The notes under the pieces are model-generated. The model saw nothing but the letters and a program-made list of their open reading frames with translations, did no database searches and was not told where the DNA came from. From positions 806,001 through 870,000 of the forward strand of contig JASFAU010000016.1 of the NCBI GenBank assembly GCA_039704465.1: a stretch of 64,000 nucleotides of DNA, in the 5' to 3' direction. This document shows, piece after piece, positions 1 through 11,885 of the stretch (position 1 is its first letter; every line of letters begins with the position of its first letter). The DNA is from Plasmodiophora brassicae (Eukaryota > Endomyxa > Phytomyxea > Plasmodiophorida > Plasmodiophoridae). The position numbers and the translations under genes were made by a program.

Positions 1-893
1 GGTGCTTGAAGGCGAACCCAGAAAGACGAGGCTCCTGGCGAGGACTGTGGCCTGGACGTTTGTCGTCTTGTTTTAGTCTGGACGTGCGACGAGAACGGTC
101 CGCGTGGCCGGGTGGTCGTGGGGCGTCTTGTGGTGGTCGTCCGGGCCGTGCACAGGCCGTCGACGCAGACCGGGTAGGCCGACGGGCAGGTGCTCATCGT
201 GCAGGACGAATTCGTCACCGACGGCGTGTACGGGTGCGCGTTCGAGGTCCAACCGTTGAACCTGGACCGGGGGGTTGTCAGCGCCGCATGCCCTCCCGAC
301 CTGCTGGGGCCCGTCTTACGCGCACACGTAGATGTTCGACTGCCCGCCGCATGCGGTCGACGTCTGCTCGCCGCACCCGACGGCCGTCGCCGCATCGTTG
401 ACCAGGGTGGTCCAGTCGTTGAAGCACGGGGTCTTTGGGCACGAGCACGTCAACGTCGAGCCCGTCTGCGTGCACGGCCACTGCGACTTCTGTGCCCCAC
501 CCGCGTGCGGGTACCTTGCTCAGAGCCCCGACCTGGCGCGCGCATCGGCCGATCACGTACCCCAGCGATGAAGTTGCCGGCAATGACGTCGAGGATGCCC
601 TGCGACCCGTACGACGGCAGCTCGGCGTCGGCGATCCAGGTGACACAGTTGGCGCAGGTGGGGCCGGTGCCGCTAAAGGCGCCCGAGCACTGTGTGGCAG
701 CGTAGCTGGCCGCCGCCGACGCCAGTGTCGCGTTCCATTGCAACTTGACCATCTTCGCCGCCGTCGGGACCACGTTGGCACGCGCGCTGTTCATCAGGTC
801 CAGGATCTGCTGGACGGTGACGCCGGCGATGAACGCGTCCAACCGGGCCGCCAGCAACGTCGCCACCGCCAGCAGCACCCATGCCGACCGCAT
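1..893 (-). CDS. CAP-REJ-GPS-7TM receptor, copy 1 (5' part, runs off left edge)
   Basis: Three exons are visible on the minus strand: 893-561, 489-320 and 261 to the edge, with introns of 71 and 58 nt (phases 0 and 2). The start ATG at 893 opens a signal peptide (MRSAWVLLAVATLL). A CAP/SCP domain follows, with QILDLMNSARANVVP near its start and VGCGEQ and NIYVC at its end; the usual H-[YF]-T-Q-x-V-W segment of CAP proteins is not present. Exon 3 reads a Cys-rich piece, then a linker of only about 40 residues, and goes straight in frame into SFWVRLQA, the first residues of the REJ-like module of the other two copies. The rest lies outside the window. This copy is important because it shows the CAP-to-receptor join without the long repeat. 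Confidence 0.75.
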
Positions 894-1582
894 AGCGCAC
901 GTCCTGGCAGGTCGTCGCCAATCTACGTATGCCCCGATCGGCACCCGGCAACCACTCGCGGGTATGCCAGTGCAGCCGACGACCGTACTAAGCGGGTATA
1001 TGCACGATCAGGGGGCCCTGAGCGTCAGCAGGTCGCCTTGCGGCGCCTCGACCGCAGAAAGATCCGCGCCATCCCCTGATGCCTCGCGCCCGCCCAGGGC
1101 ACTGCGGTGCGCGACGACACGTCGTCCTGACTAAAGCATAGATTGGGAGACTGTCGACCAGTTCTGGCGGTACTGCAGCATCGCCACGGAAACCATCGAA
1201 CATCAACTAGTTCACTGCACAGTACTGCGGCACAACTCAACCAACTTCAGATGTCGTTGCGTTTCCTGCCGACAGCACCGGCGATGACCTGCATGGTAGG
1301 CGCGCGCTGCAGCGGCTTCGCCATCTCAAACGCGGTGCCGAACCACCCCCAAGCGCCGATGTGGTCGACACCCCTGTGTCCCCGAATCTCCTGTCCCGGC
1401 ATTCTGGGCGCGGCTGTCGTAACTGTTCCGGACGGCGCAGTTTGCGGAGTTCCCGCGGATTGCGCGCGCGGAGTCCGCACCCAGGCCCGGCCCTGGCCCT
1501 GGAAACTGCGGCCCGGTGCGGCCGGGCGCCGGACTCATTCTGCAAAGCTGCTGCTGGTGCACCCACGAGCGACTTCGACAAT
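894..1582. other. intergenic, no supported gene
   Basis: This gap separates the divergent receptor copy 1 and the zinc-finger gene. The short open frames here do not resemble known proteins and have no convincing splice structure. It presumably holds both promoters, but no motif can be named. Confidence 0.4.
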
Positions 1583-2472
1583 ATGGCCCCGCTTTGGAAA
1601 TCATGCGCGTTGCTCTTCGCGTTCCTAGCCGGACGCCGCGCTCTCGGCGCCGGTGACGACGACGTCGACGGCGACGCAGTCGAGACTTACTTTAACATGG
1701 ATGCGTACCAAGAGGCTTATCGATTATATGATATGACGTCGAACAAGGTGCCCTTACCGCACCCACGCTCCGGACATGGTCGCAAATGACATCTTACAGG
1801 GATTGAGCGACATCGGCAACCTGCGCGATGCTGGCGACGTCGATGTGGCGACGTCAACGGCCGGGTCGAGCAGAGGAGATCGCAGTCAGGGGGTCGTTGA
1901 CGAGCAGGAAGCAGCTTTCATTGGGACCTCTAACGGCGAAGGCAGTGTACTTGACGTCCTCGACGTTGATGAGTTACTAGCCTTGCTGTCGAACGACGAC
2001 ATGCACAGCCCGCCAACCGCGGGCGACGGGCCGACGCACAGCTGGGTAATGGATTACAACCACAACTCGTTTAACAGAGTCGACGGAACGTGGGTACCTG
2101 ATCCAACGCCGCACGCCATCGATCACCAGTTCAGCGGCACGTCAACCTGGTCATCAGCGGACAACCTCCGCTACATGTTCTAGGCAGACGTGGTTATCGG
2201 ACGGTCAACGGCAGCTCATGTCGTGGTCTAACGTTGATGCTGGGGCGACAACATCCAGCTCGGCCCCGACGGACGTCACCAAAGTCCAGTGTGAGCATTG
2301 CGCCAAGACGCTATTGAAGAGAAGCTTACCGCGGCACCAGAAGCACAGTTGCCCGGCACTCGACGTGCGGACGTTGTCGTATTGCCCAAATTGCCCAAAT
2401 CACCCCGGGTTCAAACACGTCAACTCCCTGCGCGTACACCTGAATACCTGCTGCCCTAACAAAGTCCTTTGA
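1583..2472 (+). CDS. C2H2 zinc-finger protein with signal-peptide-like N-terminus
   Basis: Inferred exons are 1583-1747, 1800-2093 and 2188-2472, with introns of 52 and 94 nt in phase 0; the total is 744 nt, 247 residues. The N-terminus MAPLWKSCALLFAFLAG looks like a signal peptide and is followed by an acidic stretch rich in Asp. The last exon carries two zinc-finger-like units: CEHC with a following HQKHSC, and CPNC with HLNTCC. A paralog with the same plan (hydrophobic start, acidic middle, C-terminal fingers) lies at 29,585. A secreted protein with DNA-binding-type fingers is unusual; a host-directed effector is one reading, and a membrane or mis-called N-terminus is another. Without the second intron the frame stops at 2183, so the junction to the finger exon is the least certain point. 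Confidence 0.5.
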
Positions 2473-3456
2473 CCTCCGCTTTAATGAAGGCACCGGAATT
2501 GGAACTCGTCACCGGCTGGCTGGTGGTGTGTCGCTGGATGGTCTTATCGAACGGCATGGCTCACGCGGAACGTCACTTCGCTGCTGAGCGCGCCCATGTT
2601 CGGCAGGGGCCACAAAAGCATGGGTATCGCTGGGAACGTCGATCACTGGGCGCGCAGACGCTGACACGTAACGTCGACATCGCCAGACTGGATCTGTCTG
2701 CACGCAGGTGACAGGCAGGTGAGCAGCATACCGACAGGCGCAGGACGCGCGTCATCTTGTGGTCAAAGGACGACCGCGCGACTGACACACCCTTCGACAG
2801 ACGCCGGTTCATGCCCCGGCCGAGCACCGGCTCGTTGCCAGTCGACCGCAAGGGGCGTTTACTTCGCCGATGGCGGACGTCTGGGCCCCCTCATCAACGG
2901 CGATACCGTTGATAAGATGGTCCACCCACCTTCGAGCAATTCCACGACTTCGAACAAGGCAGACCGGAGCTGACTGACGTCATCGCGAATGCACAGCTGT
3001 CGTGGGACCTGGCCGGGAGCCTTCGCGAACGACACGTTGCGCGCCTTCGACGGCGACCGGCAGGCGTTGGCGCTTGGGGCGGATGGCGCTGGCGTCGGAA
3101 CTCATTGCAACTGAGCGGTTGCGGACCCGTTCGGCGGGGCAACGATAACGACGAGCGTCGAACACTTCGCCGACAGGTTCCGATAGGTAGCTAGAAGTCG
3201 GGACGCTTTCGTCATCGGGCGAATATTGGCGGCTCTCAACGAGACGACAAGCCTACCGCCGATCGATTCCAGCAGGCCATGCAGTAAGCGTACCCCTAAC
3301 GGGTAAGGCATTCGGCGATTCACGCTAAGCCATATGGTGCACACGTTTAGTATGGATCGTCGGTACGCCCAAGTGAATATCCACGTTGCCGCCCGGCGCC
3401 GATCAAAGCTAATCTCAGATCGGCGGGCGACGCGCGCGTGACCTGCAGAGCACACT
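2473..3456. other. intergenic, possible coding remnants
   Basis: No complete gene is supported. A plus-strand stretch at about 2,920-3,110 looks coding-like in composition but breaks frame and has no start. From about 3,356 the sequence matches the region upstream of receptor copy 3 (from about 15,706), so the proximal promoter was duplicated with the gene. Confidence 0.35.
3356..3456 (+). promoter_or_regulatory. duplicated upstream block of receptor copies 2 and 3
   Basis: The roughly 100 bases before the ATG at 3457 are recognisably similar to those before the ATG at 15,798, sharing GAATATCCACGT, CGACGCGCGCGT and GCACACTATGCGG. Copy 1 shares only the last few bases. This may be shared promoter and leader sequence, or just the extent of the duplication. 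No TATA-like or initiator motif is claimed. Confidence 0.35.
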
Positions 3457-6400
3457 ATGCGGTCGGCATGGGTGCTGCTGGCGGCGGCGACGTTGCTGAC
3501 GGCCGGCATGGACGCGTTCATCGCCGGGGTCACGATCCAGCAGATCCTGGACCTGATGAACAGCGCGCGTGCCAACGTGGTGCCGACGGCGTCCCAGATG
3601 GTCAAGTTGCAATGGGACGCGTCGCTGGCGTCGGCGGCGGCCAGCTACGCTGCCACACAGTGCTCGGGCGCCTTTAGCGGCGCCGGCCCCACCTGCACCA
3701 ACTGTGTCACCTGGATCGCCGACGCCGAGCTGCCGTCGTACGGGTCGCAGGGCATCCTCGACATCATTGCCGGCAACTTCATCGCTGGGGTACGTGATCG
3801 GCCCGGTCGTGTCGCCCCAGCCGTGGTGCCCGTAATGACGATGGGGGGCGCCCCTGCGGCGTAGAAATCGATGTGGCCGTGCACACAGTCGGGCTCGACG
3901 CTGACATGTTCCTGCTCTGGCGGCGGCTGCTACGACGACTGGAACAACCTGGTCAACGATGCGGCGACGGCCGTCGGGTGCGGCGAGCAGACGTCGACCG
4001 CATGCGGCAAACCGAACAACATCTACGTGTGCGTGTACGTGCCCCGCTCCCCCTGCCTCGTCTGATGATTTGCTGTCGGCGTGCTGACTGTTCTGCTGGC
4101 AGGTTCAACGGGTGGACGTCGGACGCGCATCCGTACACGGCGTCGGTGACGAATTCATCGTGCACGAAGGGAACCTGCCCGTCGGCCTACCCGGTCTGCG
4201 CCGGAAACCTGTGCACGGCCAGGACGACCACGAAACGCCCCACGACGAGGCGCCGCACGACAAGGCGCCCGACAACCAAACGCCCGACAACAAGACGCCC
4301 GACGACACGCCGACCAACAACAAGGCGCCCGACGACGCGGCGGCCCAGTACAGACGCCCAACGACCCGTCGCCCTACGACCCGTCGCCCTACGACCCGTC
4401 GCCCTACAACCCGTCGCCCTACGACACGACGGCCTACGACACGTCGCCCCACGACACGACGGCCTACGACACGTCGCCCTACGACCCGTCGCCCTACGAC
4501 ACGTCGCCCTACGACACGACGGCCTACGACACGTCGCCCCACGACCCGTCGCCCTACGACACGACGCCCTACGACACGACGGCCTACGACCCGTCGCCCT
4601 ACGACCCGTCGCCCTACGACACGACGGCCTACGACCCGTCGCCCTACGACCCGTCGCCCTACGACACGACGGCCTACGACACGTCGCCCCACGACCCATC
4701 GCCCTACGACACGTCGCCCTACGACACGACGGCCTACGACACGACGGCCTACGACCCGTCGCCCTACGACCCGTCTCCCGTCGACCCGCCGCCCTACGAC
4801 ACGTCACCCGACGACACGACGCCCAACAACAAGGCGACCCACGACACGACACCCTACGACGCGACGTCCAACGACGCGACGCCCCACGACTCGACGTCCA
4901 GCGACGCGACGCCCCACTACAAGACGCCCTACGACGGGACGTCCCACAACACGTCGCCCTACGACACATCGCCCAACGACCCGTCGCCCTACAACCCGTC
5001 GCCCTACAACCCGTCGCCCTACGACCCGTCGCCCTTCGACCCGTCGCCCTACGACACGTCGCCCCACGACACGACGGCCTACGACCCGTCGCCCTACGAC
5101 CCGTCGCCCTTCGACCCGTCGCCCTACGACCCGACGCCCGACGACACGACGCCCAACAACAAGGCGACCCACGACGCGGCACCCTACGACGCGACGTCCA
5201 ACGACGCGACGCCCCACGACTCGACGTCCAACGACACGACGCCCCACTACAAGACGCCCTACGACGGGACGTCCCACAACACGTCGCCCTACGACACATC
5301 GCCCAACGACCCGTCGCCCTACAACCCGTCGCCCTACAACCCGTCGCCCTACGACCCGTCGCCCGACGACACGACGCCCAACAACAAGGCGACCCACGAC
5401 GCGGCACCCTACGACGCGACGTCCAACGACGCGACGCCCCACGACTCGACGTCCAACGACACGACGCCCCACTACAAGACGCCCTACGACGGGACGTCCC
5501 ACAACACGTCGCCCTACGACACATCGCCCAACGACCCGTCGCCCTACAACCCGTCGCCCTACAACCCGTCGCCCTACGACCCGTCGCCCGACGACACGAC
5601 GCCCAACAACAAGGCGACCCACGACGCGGCACCCACGACGACGCGACGTCCAACGACGCGACGCCCCACGACTCGACGTCCAACGACACGACGCCCCACT
5701 ACAAGACGCCCTACGACGGGACGTCCCACAACACGTCGCCCTACGACACATCGCCCAACGACCCGTCGCCCTACAACCCGTCGCCCTACAACCCGTCGCC
5801 CTACGACCCGTCGCCCTTCGACCCGTCGCCCTACGACACGACGCCCAACAACAAGGCGACCCACGACGCGGCACCCTACGACGCGACGTCCAACGACGCG
5901 ACGTCCAACGACGCGACGTCCAACGACGCGACGTCCAACGACGCGACGTCCAACGACGCGACGTCCAACGACGCGACGTCCAACGACGCGACGTCCAACG
6001 ACGCGACGTTCCACCACAAGACGCCCGACGGGACGCCGTACAACACGTCGGCCCACTACAAGGCGCCCCACGACACGACGCCCTACCACCAGACGGCCCA
6101 CTACAAGACGTCCAACGACTAACCGTCCAACCACACGACGCCCCACAACTGGCCGACCAACTACAGGGCGCCGAACCACAAGGCGCCCTACGTCACGACG
6201 CCCCACCACTCGACATCTTACTACCAGACGTCCCACCACCAGAAGCCGTACAACACGGCGCCCGAGCACAAGACGCCCCACGACACGACACCCAACCACT
6301 AAGCGCCCCACGACAAGGCGCCCAACCACCAGGAGACCAACGACAAAGCGTCCGACGTCTCGACACCTAACTACAAGACGTCCATCCACTAAGCGCCGCA

Positions 6401-9400
6401 CGACAGGGCGCTCAACCACAAGACGGCCCACAACACGACGGCGCACAACAAGACGCCCAACCAGTAACCGTCCAACGACACGACGTCCAACGACACGCCG
6501 GCCAACCACAAGGCGCCCGACGACTCGAAGGCCAACCACAAGACGCCGCACAACGCGACGCCCTACGTCGCAGCACCCTACTACAAGACGCCCAACTACT
6601 AATCGTCCAACGGCACGGCGGCTAACCACCAGACGCCCAACAACACGCCGGCCGACCACAAGACGGCTCACCACAAGACGTCCAACTACCAGGCACCCTA
6701 CGACACGCCGCCTAACCACGAGACGCCCTGCTACAAGACCCACGACCACTAAGCGCCGCACGACACGTCGCCCCACATCACGCCGCCCCACGACTCGTTC
6801 GCCTACTACAAGACGTCCGACGACTAAGCGGCGCTCAACGACATCGCGCCCCGCCACAAGACGCCGATCGACGGTACGCTCAACGACAAGGCGGCCATCG
6901 ACCAGGCACCCAACGACGCTGCGGCCGGCTGGTACGAGACGACCGTCGACAAGAAGCCAATCGACAAGGCACCCGACAACCAGACGACCTACCACACGGC
7001 GACAGACCACAAGACACCCGTCCCGACGTCCGACCACACTCCACCCAACCTCCAGGCAGCCTACGATAAGGCGCTCAGCCAGCAGGCGCCAGACCACTAA
7101 TCGTCCAACCAGCAGGCGTCGAACCAGCAGGCGTCCATTGACAGCACGGCCAACCACAAGGCTACCGGCCACGAGACGCCCGACCACTCGACGTCATACG
7201 TCGAGGCGCCCAACCTTGAGACGATCCGCCACAGCCCGCCCAACAAGGCACTCTACAACAGGACGACCAGGCACGAGAAGACCAACCAGTGAGCGTGCAA
7301 CAACAAAGTACACGACCACAGGACGACGTCGGCGAACAACTAGTCGAAGGACGTCAACCAGCCGCAAGGCAATGGTGCATTCGACGTCAACAAGGCAGGC
7401 CACAGCGAAACATCGATCTACGAGGTCATTCACGAGACGTCCGTCGACGAGGCAACTCACGATGCTCTCCAAACGACACCGGACGTCGAGTAAGGCACCA
7501 CGACGACCAACATCGAGGCAGCAGGGTACGAGCCAGCCTGGAACCGGACGGGGGACGACAAGACGTCCTTCTACAGGCAAACGTACACGACGGCACTCGA
7601 CCAGACACTCGACACGGAGGTTCCCGACCACGAAGAATCCGACTTCAACGGGGCGGCCGTCGAACACCCCAAGTACACGTTCGAGGAATCCCACATCCCG
7701 ACGTCCTTCGACGCAGCGACCTGCAGCGAGGCACCCATCGCAGGTGACGTCCCGTACGCCGCCTGAGGTCCTTCATCCGACGACATCCAGAGCACAAAGC
7801 GCGACACAAGCCACGTCGTTCTGGGTTCGCCTTCAAGCACCGACCGTGCTGGATCCGTCCACGTCGCTGGCCCTGTACGCTACGATTGCGCCCGGAACCG
7901 ACCGTCGACTGCTGACCACGTCGTGGACGTGCGATACGCTGGACCTGTCGCCCGCATCCGGGAACGTCCTGACGTCGCCGACGGACACGTTGTCGCTCGT
8001 CCTGGCACCGAACGCCCTGCAGTACGCCACGTCGTACCGGTTCACGATCGCAGCGCGCCTGGCAACGACGACAACCAGCGCCTCGGCCACGATCACGATT
8101 CCGCCGCGACCCACCGGCGGCGTCGTCAACGTCACCTGGGCGGGAGGCCGGCCCGTCGAATTGTCGACCGTCTTCAACATCAGCACCCGGGGATGGCAGG
8201 CCGCCGGCGCCCCTCTGGAATTCGTCTTCTCGTACGTGGTCGTCGGGCGCGCATCTGGGACCAGCGAGTACAGCATCGGGTCGGCCGCACCGACGTCCAC
8301 GTCGGCCCTCACGACGTTGCCCTCGGGCGACCCCGTCCGCGTTCTCGTTCGCGCCATTGCACCCGGGTCCCGCGTCCGATCCGCTCCCGTCTGGACTGAC
8401 ATCGTTGTGCAGCGCGCCTCGACACAGCAAGTGCTCGACAGTGTCCTCTCGTCAGCAGCGACCGTTGTCGGTCCACCACAGGTCGTCATGAACCAGTTGC
8501 AATCGGCCACGCTGGCCCTGAACGCCGTCTCCAACTATTCCACGTCGGCGAACACGTCGTCGGCCGTTGTGGCCGCCCGATCTGCCCTCATCTCCACGTT
8601 GGTGACGGCCTGCTCCAATGCCAGCAACGTCAACGCTGACAGTGCCGCTGTTCTGCTGGGGACGCTGACCGCCCAGCCTGAGCAGCTGTCGGTCAACGCC
8701 ACCCAGCAGGTCATGGCGTTCGCCGGCACGCTCGTCCAGCAATCCCTGTCGAGCACGACATCGCTGTCGTTGCAGGGGTTGACCGCGGTGGCCCAGTCGG
8801 TGTCATCGGCCATGACCGCCGCGCGTCTGACCAACGCGACGTCGTCGGCAACGTCGGCGGTCCAGCACGCCGTCGTCGACCTGATCGCCTCGGCGCAGGT
8901 CGCCACGACGCAGCCGTGCCGGCCTGCATTGACGATATCGACGGCGAACTTCCAATCGCACGCCTGGTCCCTGGACGGCCTGGCCCACGCCAACGGCACC
9001 TGTGCGGCGACAGGAGCCCAAGAGTCGTCGGTCGTCCTGCCGCCCGATTTCTGGTCGGCCATGAACGTCAGCGGGGACGTTGGCGTGCAGATGACCGTCT
9101 GGGTGGACAACCCACACACGACCCGTCTGGTGAACGGGGCATCGCCCGTCACCACCGTCCGCACGTTCAGGATCGCATCGTCCCCTGGGTCTACAACGTC
9201 ATCGGCGGCAGCACCGCCCGAGCCCATCGTCGTCCGCAGCCTGTCGTCGAGTTCGCCCATCAATGTGACGTTGGCGCCCACGACTAAGGGGGGCGGCATA
9301 CGGGCGGATTCGTCATGTGACGCGACGAGCCGCCCGGTCTGTGTCACGTTCGACGGCGCCCTTCAGAACTGGACCACGGCCGGGTGCACGACGATTACGA

Positions 9401-10806
9401 TGCCGTCGACCAATGTGCTCACGTCTTCGGTGACGTGTTCGTGCACGCACCTGACCGACTTTGCCCTGGTTATGTACCTGGAGGAGGCGCAACGTGGGCC
9501 TGGGTGTGGCGGCACCGGCCGATTCGTCGACCAGAAGGCGCTGGCGGACGTGATCAACAACGCGAACGCCATCCACCGCGTGTTCCTGGGCCTGTACATC
9601 TGCACGGCGCTCATCGCCCTGGTGTTGGTCTCGCGCGCCCGACGACACGTCACGAAGGTGCACGCTCGTCGATCCGTCTACGTCCTGCTGTCGCTGTCCA
9701 TCGTCGTTTGCGCCGCCCGTTCAGCCATCAGCGCCTTCAACCTGTCGCTCGACACGTCCATCGTGACGCTCGCCGTCCTGTCGGTCCTGCCGTCCATGTG
9801 CGAGTTCTTCCTGCTGACCTACTTCATCCTGATGATCTGGTCGATCGGCGACCGCATCAAGAAGATGTCGACGAGCGTGCCGCAGAACGTCCTGAGCGGC
9901 ATCGCCAGGCCCTACTTCATCGGCAATGCGGTCATCTCGCTGGCCGTCCCCGCCCTGGTCATTGGTGGTGTCATCTTCGGCACCAAGGACCCCAGCGCCG
10001 CTCTGTTCGGGCCGGTCCCGATGTACGCGTTCCTGTTCGACGCGGCTTCCGCCCTGGTTGCCTCTGTCTGCCTGTTGTGCAGCACCTACTTCCTGTACTA
10101 CAGCCGGGCCATGCTGAAGACGTTGGTGGAGGCGGCCGCCACCATCGGCAAGCAACTGGAAGGGCAGGCGGCGTCGTACAGGAGGGTGGGCCGATTCGTC
10201 TTCACCGTATGTTCCCTGTTCTCGGCGGCCCTCTGCCTGGAAAGCGCTCTGTGGCTGCTGTCGATCGTCGCTCCTCGGTTGTACCTATCTGGGTTCGTCG
10301 TGTTCTACTCCACGTTCCTTGCTGGGGACCTGGTGTGCATCGCCCTGGTCGTCGCGTTCTGCTACAGGACGGTGTCGACTGCGGCCCGCAGCAGCGCCTC
10401 TAGCTCTGCCAGTGCCGACAGAACGCAGGGGAAGCGACAGCGGCATCACAATGCGGAAGTGTCGGTGCAGAACGCGTCTGCGATCGGCCAGCAGCTGTCG
10501 AGCCTGGCACCATCGCATCGCCGGAATCACAGTTCCGGTTCCGTCGCCATCTCGTTCGGGGCAGCGTCGACGTCGTCGGGGGAGTTTCTGCCTGTTGCTG
10601 CCCAGTACAAGGTTCCCAAGGACGTCGCGATGCAGAACGCAATTGGCGTCGACCGCAACCAAGCGGCGCCCGTCCCGTTCGCTCGAAACCGGGCGAAACT
10701 CGATGCCGAGGCGGCAATGGACATTCTGGAATCGACAATGGAAAACGCGCTGTCCCATGTTCGAGGGCCGGCCAAGGACGCGCCACCCGTCGCTCCTCAT
10801 TACTGA
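3457..10806 (+). CDS. CAP-REJ-GPS-7TM receptor, copy 2 (giant repeat linker, two frame breaks)
   Basis: Exons 1 and 2 are 3457-3789 and 3865-4034, and exon 3 starts at 4103, with the same intron phases as the other copies. The CAP domain ends in VGCGEQ and NIYVC. A Thr/Arg/Pro linker of about 1,200 residues runs to about 7,820. The REJ-like module (about 7,825-8,420), a GAIN-like Ser/Thr-rich region and the GPS motif follow (CSCTHLTDFALVM, about 9,437-9,475; cleavage expected between HL and T). Then come seven hydrophobic segments at about 9,580-10,370 and a Ser-rich tail with NRAKLDAEAAMD near the end. As assembled, the TTRRP reading frame shifts by -1 near 4,352 (one A fewer than in copy 3) and again near 5,635, so CAP and 7TM parts are not in one open frame. 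Possible causes are assembly error in the repeat, unseen introns, or a recent pseudogene. Confidence 0.7.
4213..7820 (+). repeat. 15-bp minisatellite encoding TTRRP pentads, with 225-bp higher-order unit
   Basis: The unit is close to ACGACCCGTCGCCCT, translating as TTRRP in the receptor frame. The other forward frames read RPVAL-like and DPSPY-like pentads, and long stretches stay open on both strands. A marker (GCCCAACAACAAGGCGACCC) recurs at about 4,821, 5,151, 5,376, 5,601 and 5,843; two of the intervals are exactly 225 bp, i.e. 15 units. A run of eight nearly perfect 15-mers (ACGCGACGTCCAACG) occupies about 5,881-6,007. From about 6,120 the pentads are more diverged. The high Thr/Pro content suggests an extended, possibly O-glycosylated stalk. 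Confidence 0.85.
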
Positions 10807-11885
10807 ATGAAACCCCGCGCCATCGCGCGTCACGACATCAGAACATGGTCGCATCATATATCAAACACAATATAACGACGTGACAATTGCATCACGAGCG
10901 AACGCCATGTAGAAGGCTATAAACTCGCGATGTCTAGAAGTTAGTCGCCAATCTGTAGATTGTTGGCGATATCGGTCCGAATGCGCTACGAATACCACAT
11001 TCATATCCGGCCGGTCGTGTTGTACCGGGCAGCGGACGCGACGCCATCAGTCGTAATGTCGGCCGATTGTGGATTACTTGTGAACGCGACCGCTCGTCAG
11101 CGAGCGTGCCCGTCCCAAGTCGGAGCGCTCGCTGTACGTACGCTGACGAATCAAGTGGTCGTGCACTGATCGCAACGTGCAGACCATGGTTCGGTGGCGT
11201 TTCCTGGTATGTCGAAATGACGATCATAGACATCGGAAACCTTTGAAACGCGCTGCTGACCATCTCGTGGCGCACCTGGTGTGGGACTGTCAGAGTCCTG
11301 GAGAGAGTACATATCGACATACGTGGTCATTGGCCGGTCGACATGACGCAGAGACGCCGCAGCAACAACCTGACATCTGCCTGGAAGCCAACCATGACCA
11401 GGTCTTGCCCCGGTTCCTTGCATACCTCGGCGATGGAGTGACGGCTTCAAGGTCACCGGAGCCGCGGTATACCGCGGCTCCGGTGACTATTCGCCGACAG
11501 ACCGGATCGGTGATGCGGCTCTGCCCGACCAGCGCGTTCGCGATCAACCATTGACTCAGAATGAGCTTGAAAAGATTCTCGCTGACCTGCGCAAGCTCAA
11601 GAAGGCCCGGTGCAAGTACGGCAAGCGGTGCCTGCCGCGTAAACACGAACATGAGTGAGTGGTGATGTTTGCAGCGAAGACCAACCCGACGCCTCAGGAG
11701 ATGAACATTTGCAAGTCGTTGTTGACTCGTTGGTCTTTTCAGCTGCGGCGGACACTGACAGAGGCCGCGGCACGATGCCTATATATAGGCCGGCGGACTT
11801 TTCCAAGGGTCAGACTGCGCCGCGGTGGTCGCTGTGTTCGTTTTCGCGCTGACATAGAATATTTATTTACGTCCTGATTGATGCC
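10807..11885. other. intergenic with palindrome and a diverged inverted duplicate
   Basis: No complete gene is supported. About 11,337-11,470 is a diverged inverted copy of about 15,080-15,210. A plus-strand frame from about 11,450 to the TGA near 11,655 ends in a Lys/Arg-rich helical-looking tail (ILADLRKLKKARCKYGKR) and may be the last exon of a gene whose upstream exons were not found. Confidence 0.4.
11452..11487. repeat. perfect 36-bp palindrome
   Basis: The 18 bases GTCACCGGAGCCGCGGTA are followed directly by their exact reverse complement, with no spacer. The similar sequence near 15,080-15,100 keeps only part of it. It could form a cruciform or hairpin, or be a dimeric protein-binding site. 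Confidence 0.85.

Noticed and set aside
4105..7187. Long minus-strand open frames of Val/Gly/Arg and Cys/Arg/Ala repeats
   Set aside because: They are the complement of the plus-strand TTRRP minisatellite, with no start context, domain or splice support.
4213..7820. CRISPR-like repeat array
   Set aside because: The repeats are contiguous 15-mers without unique spacers and lie in a eukaryotic gene.
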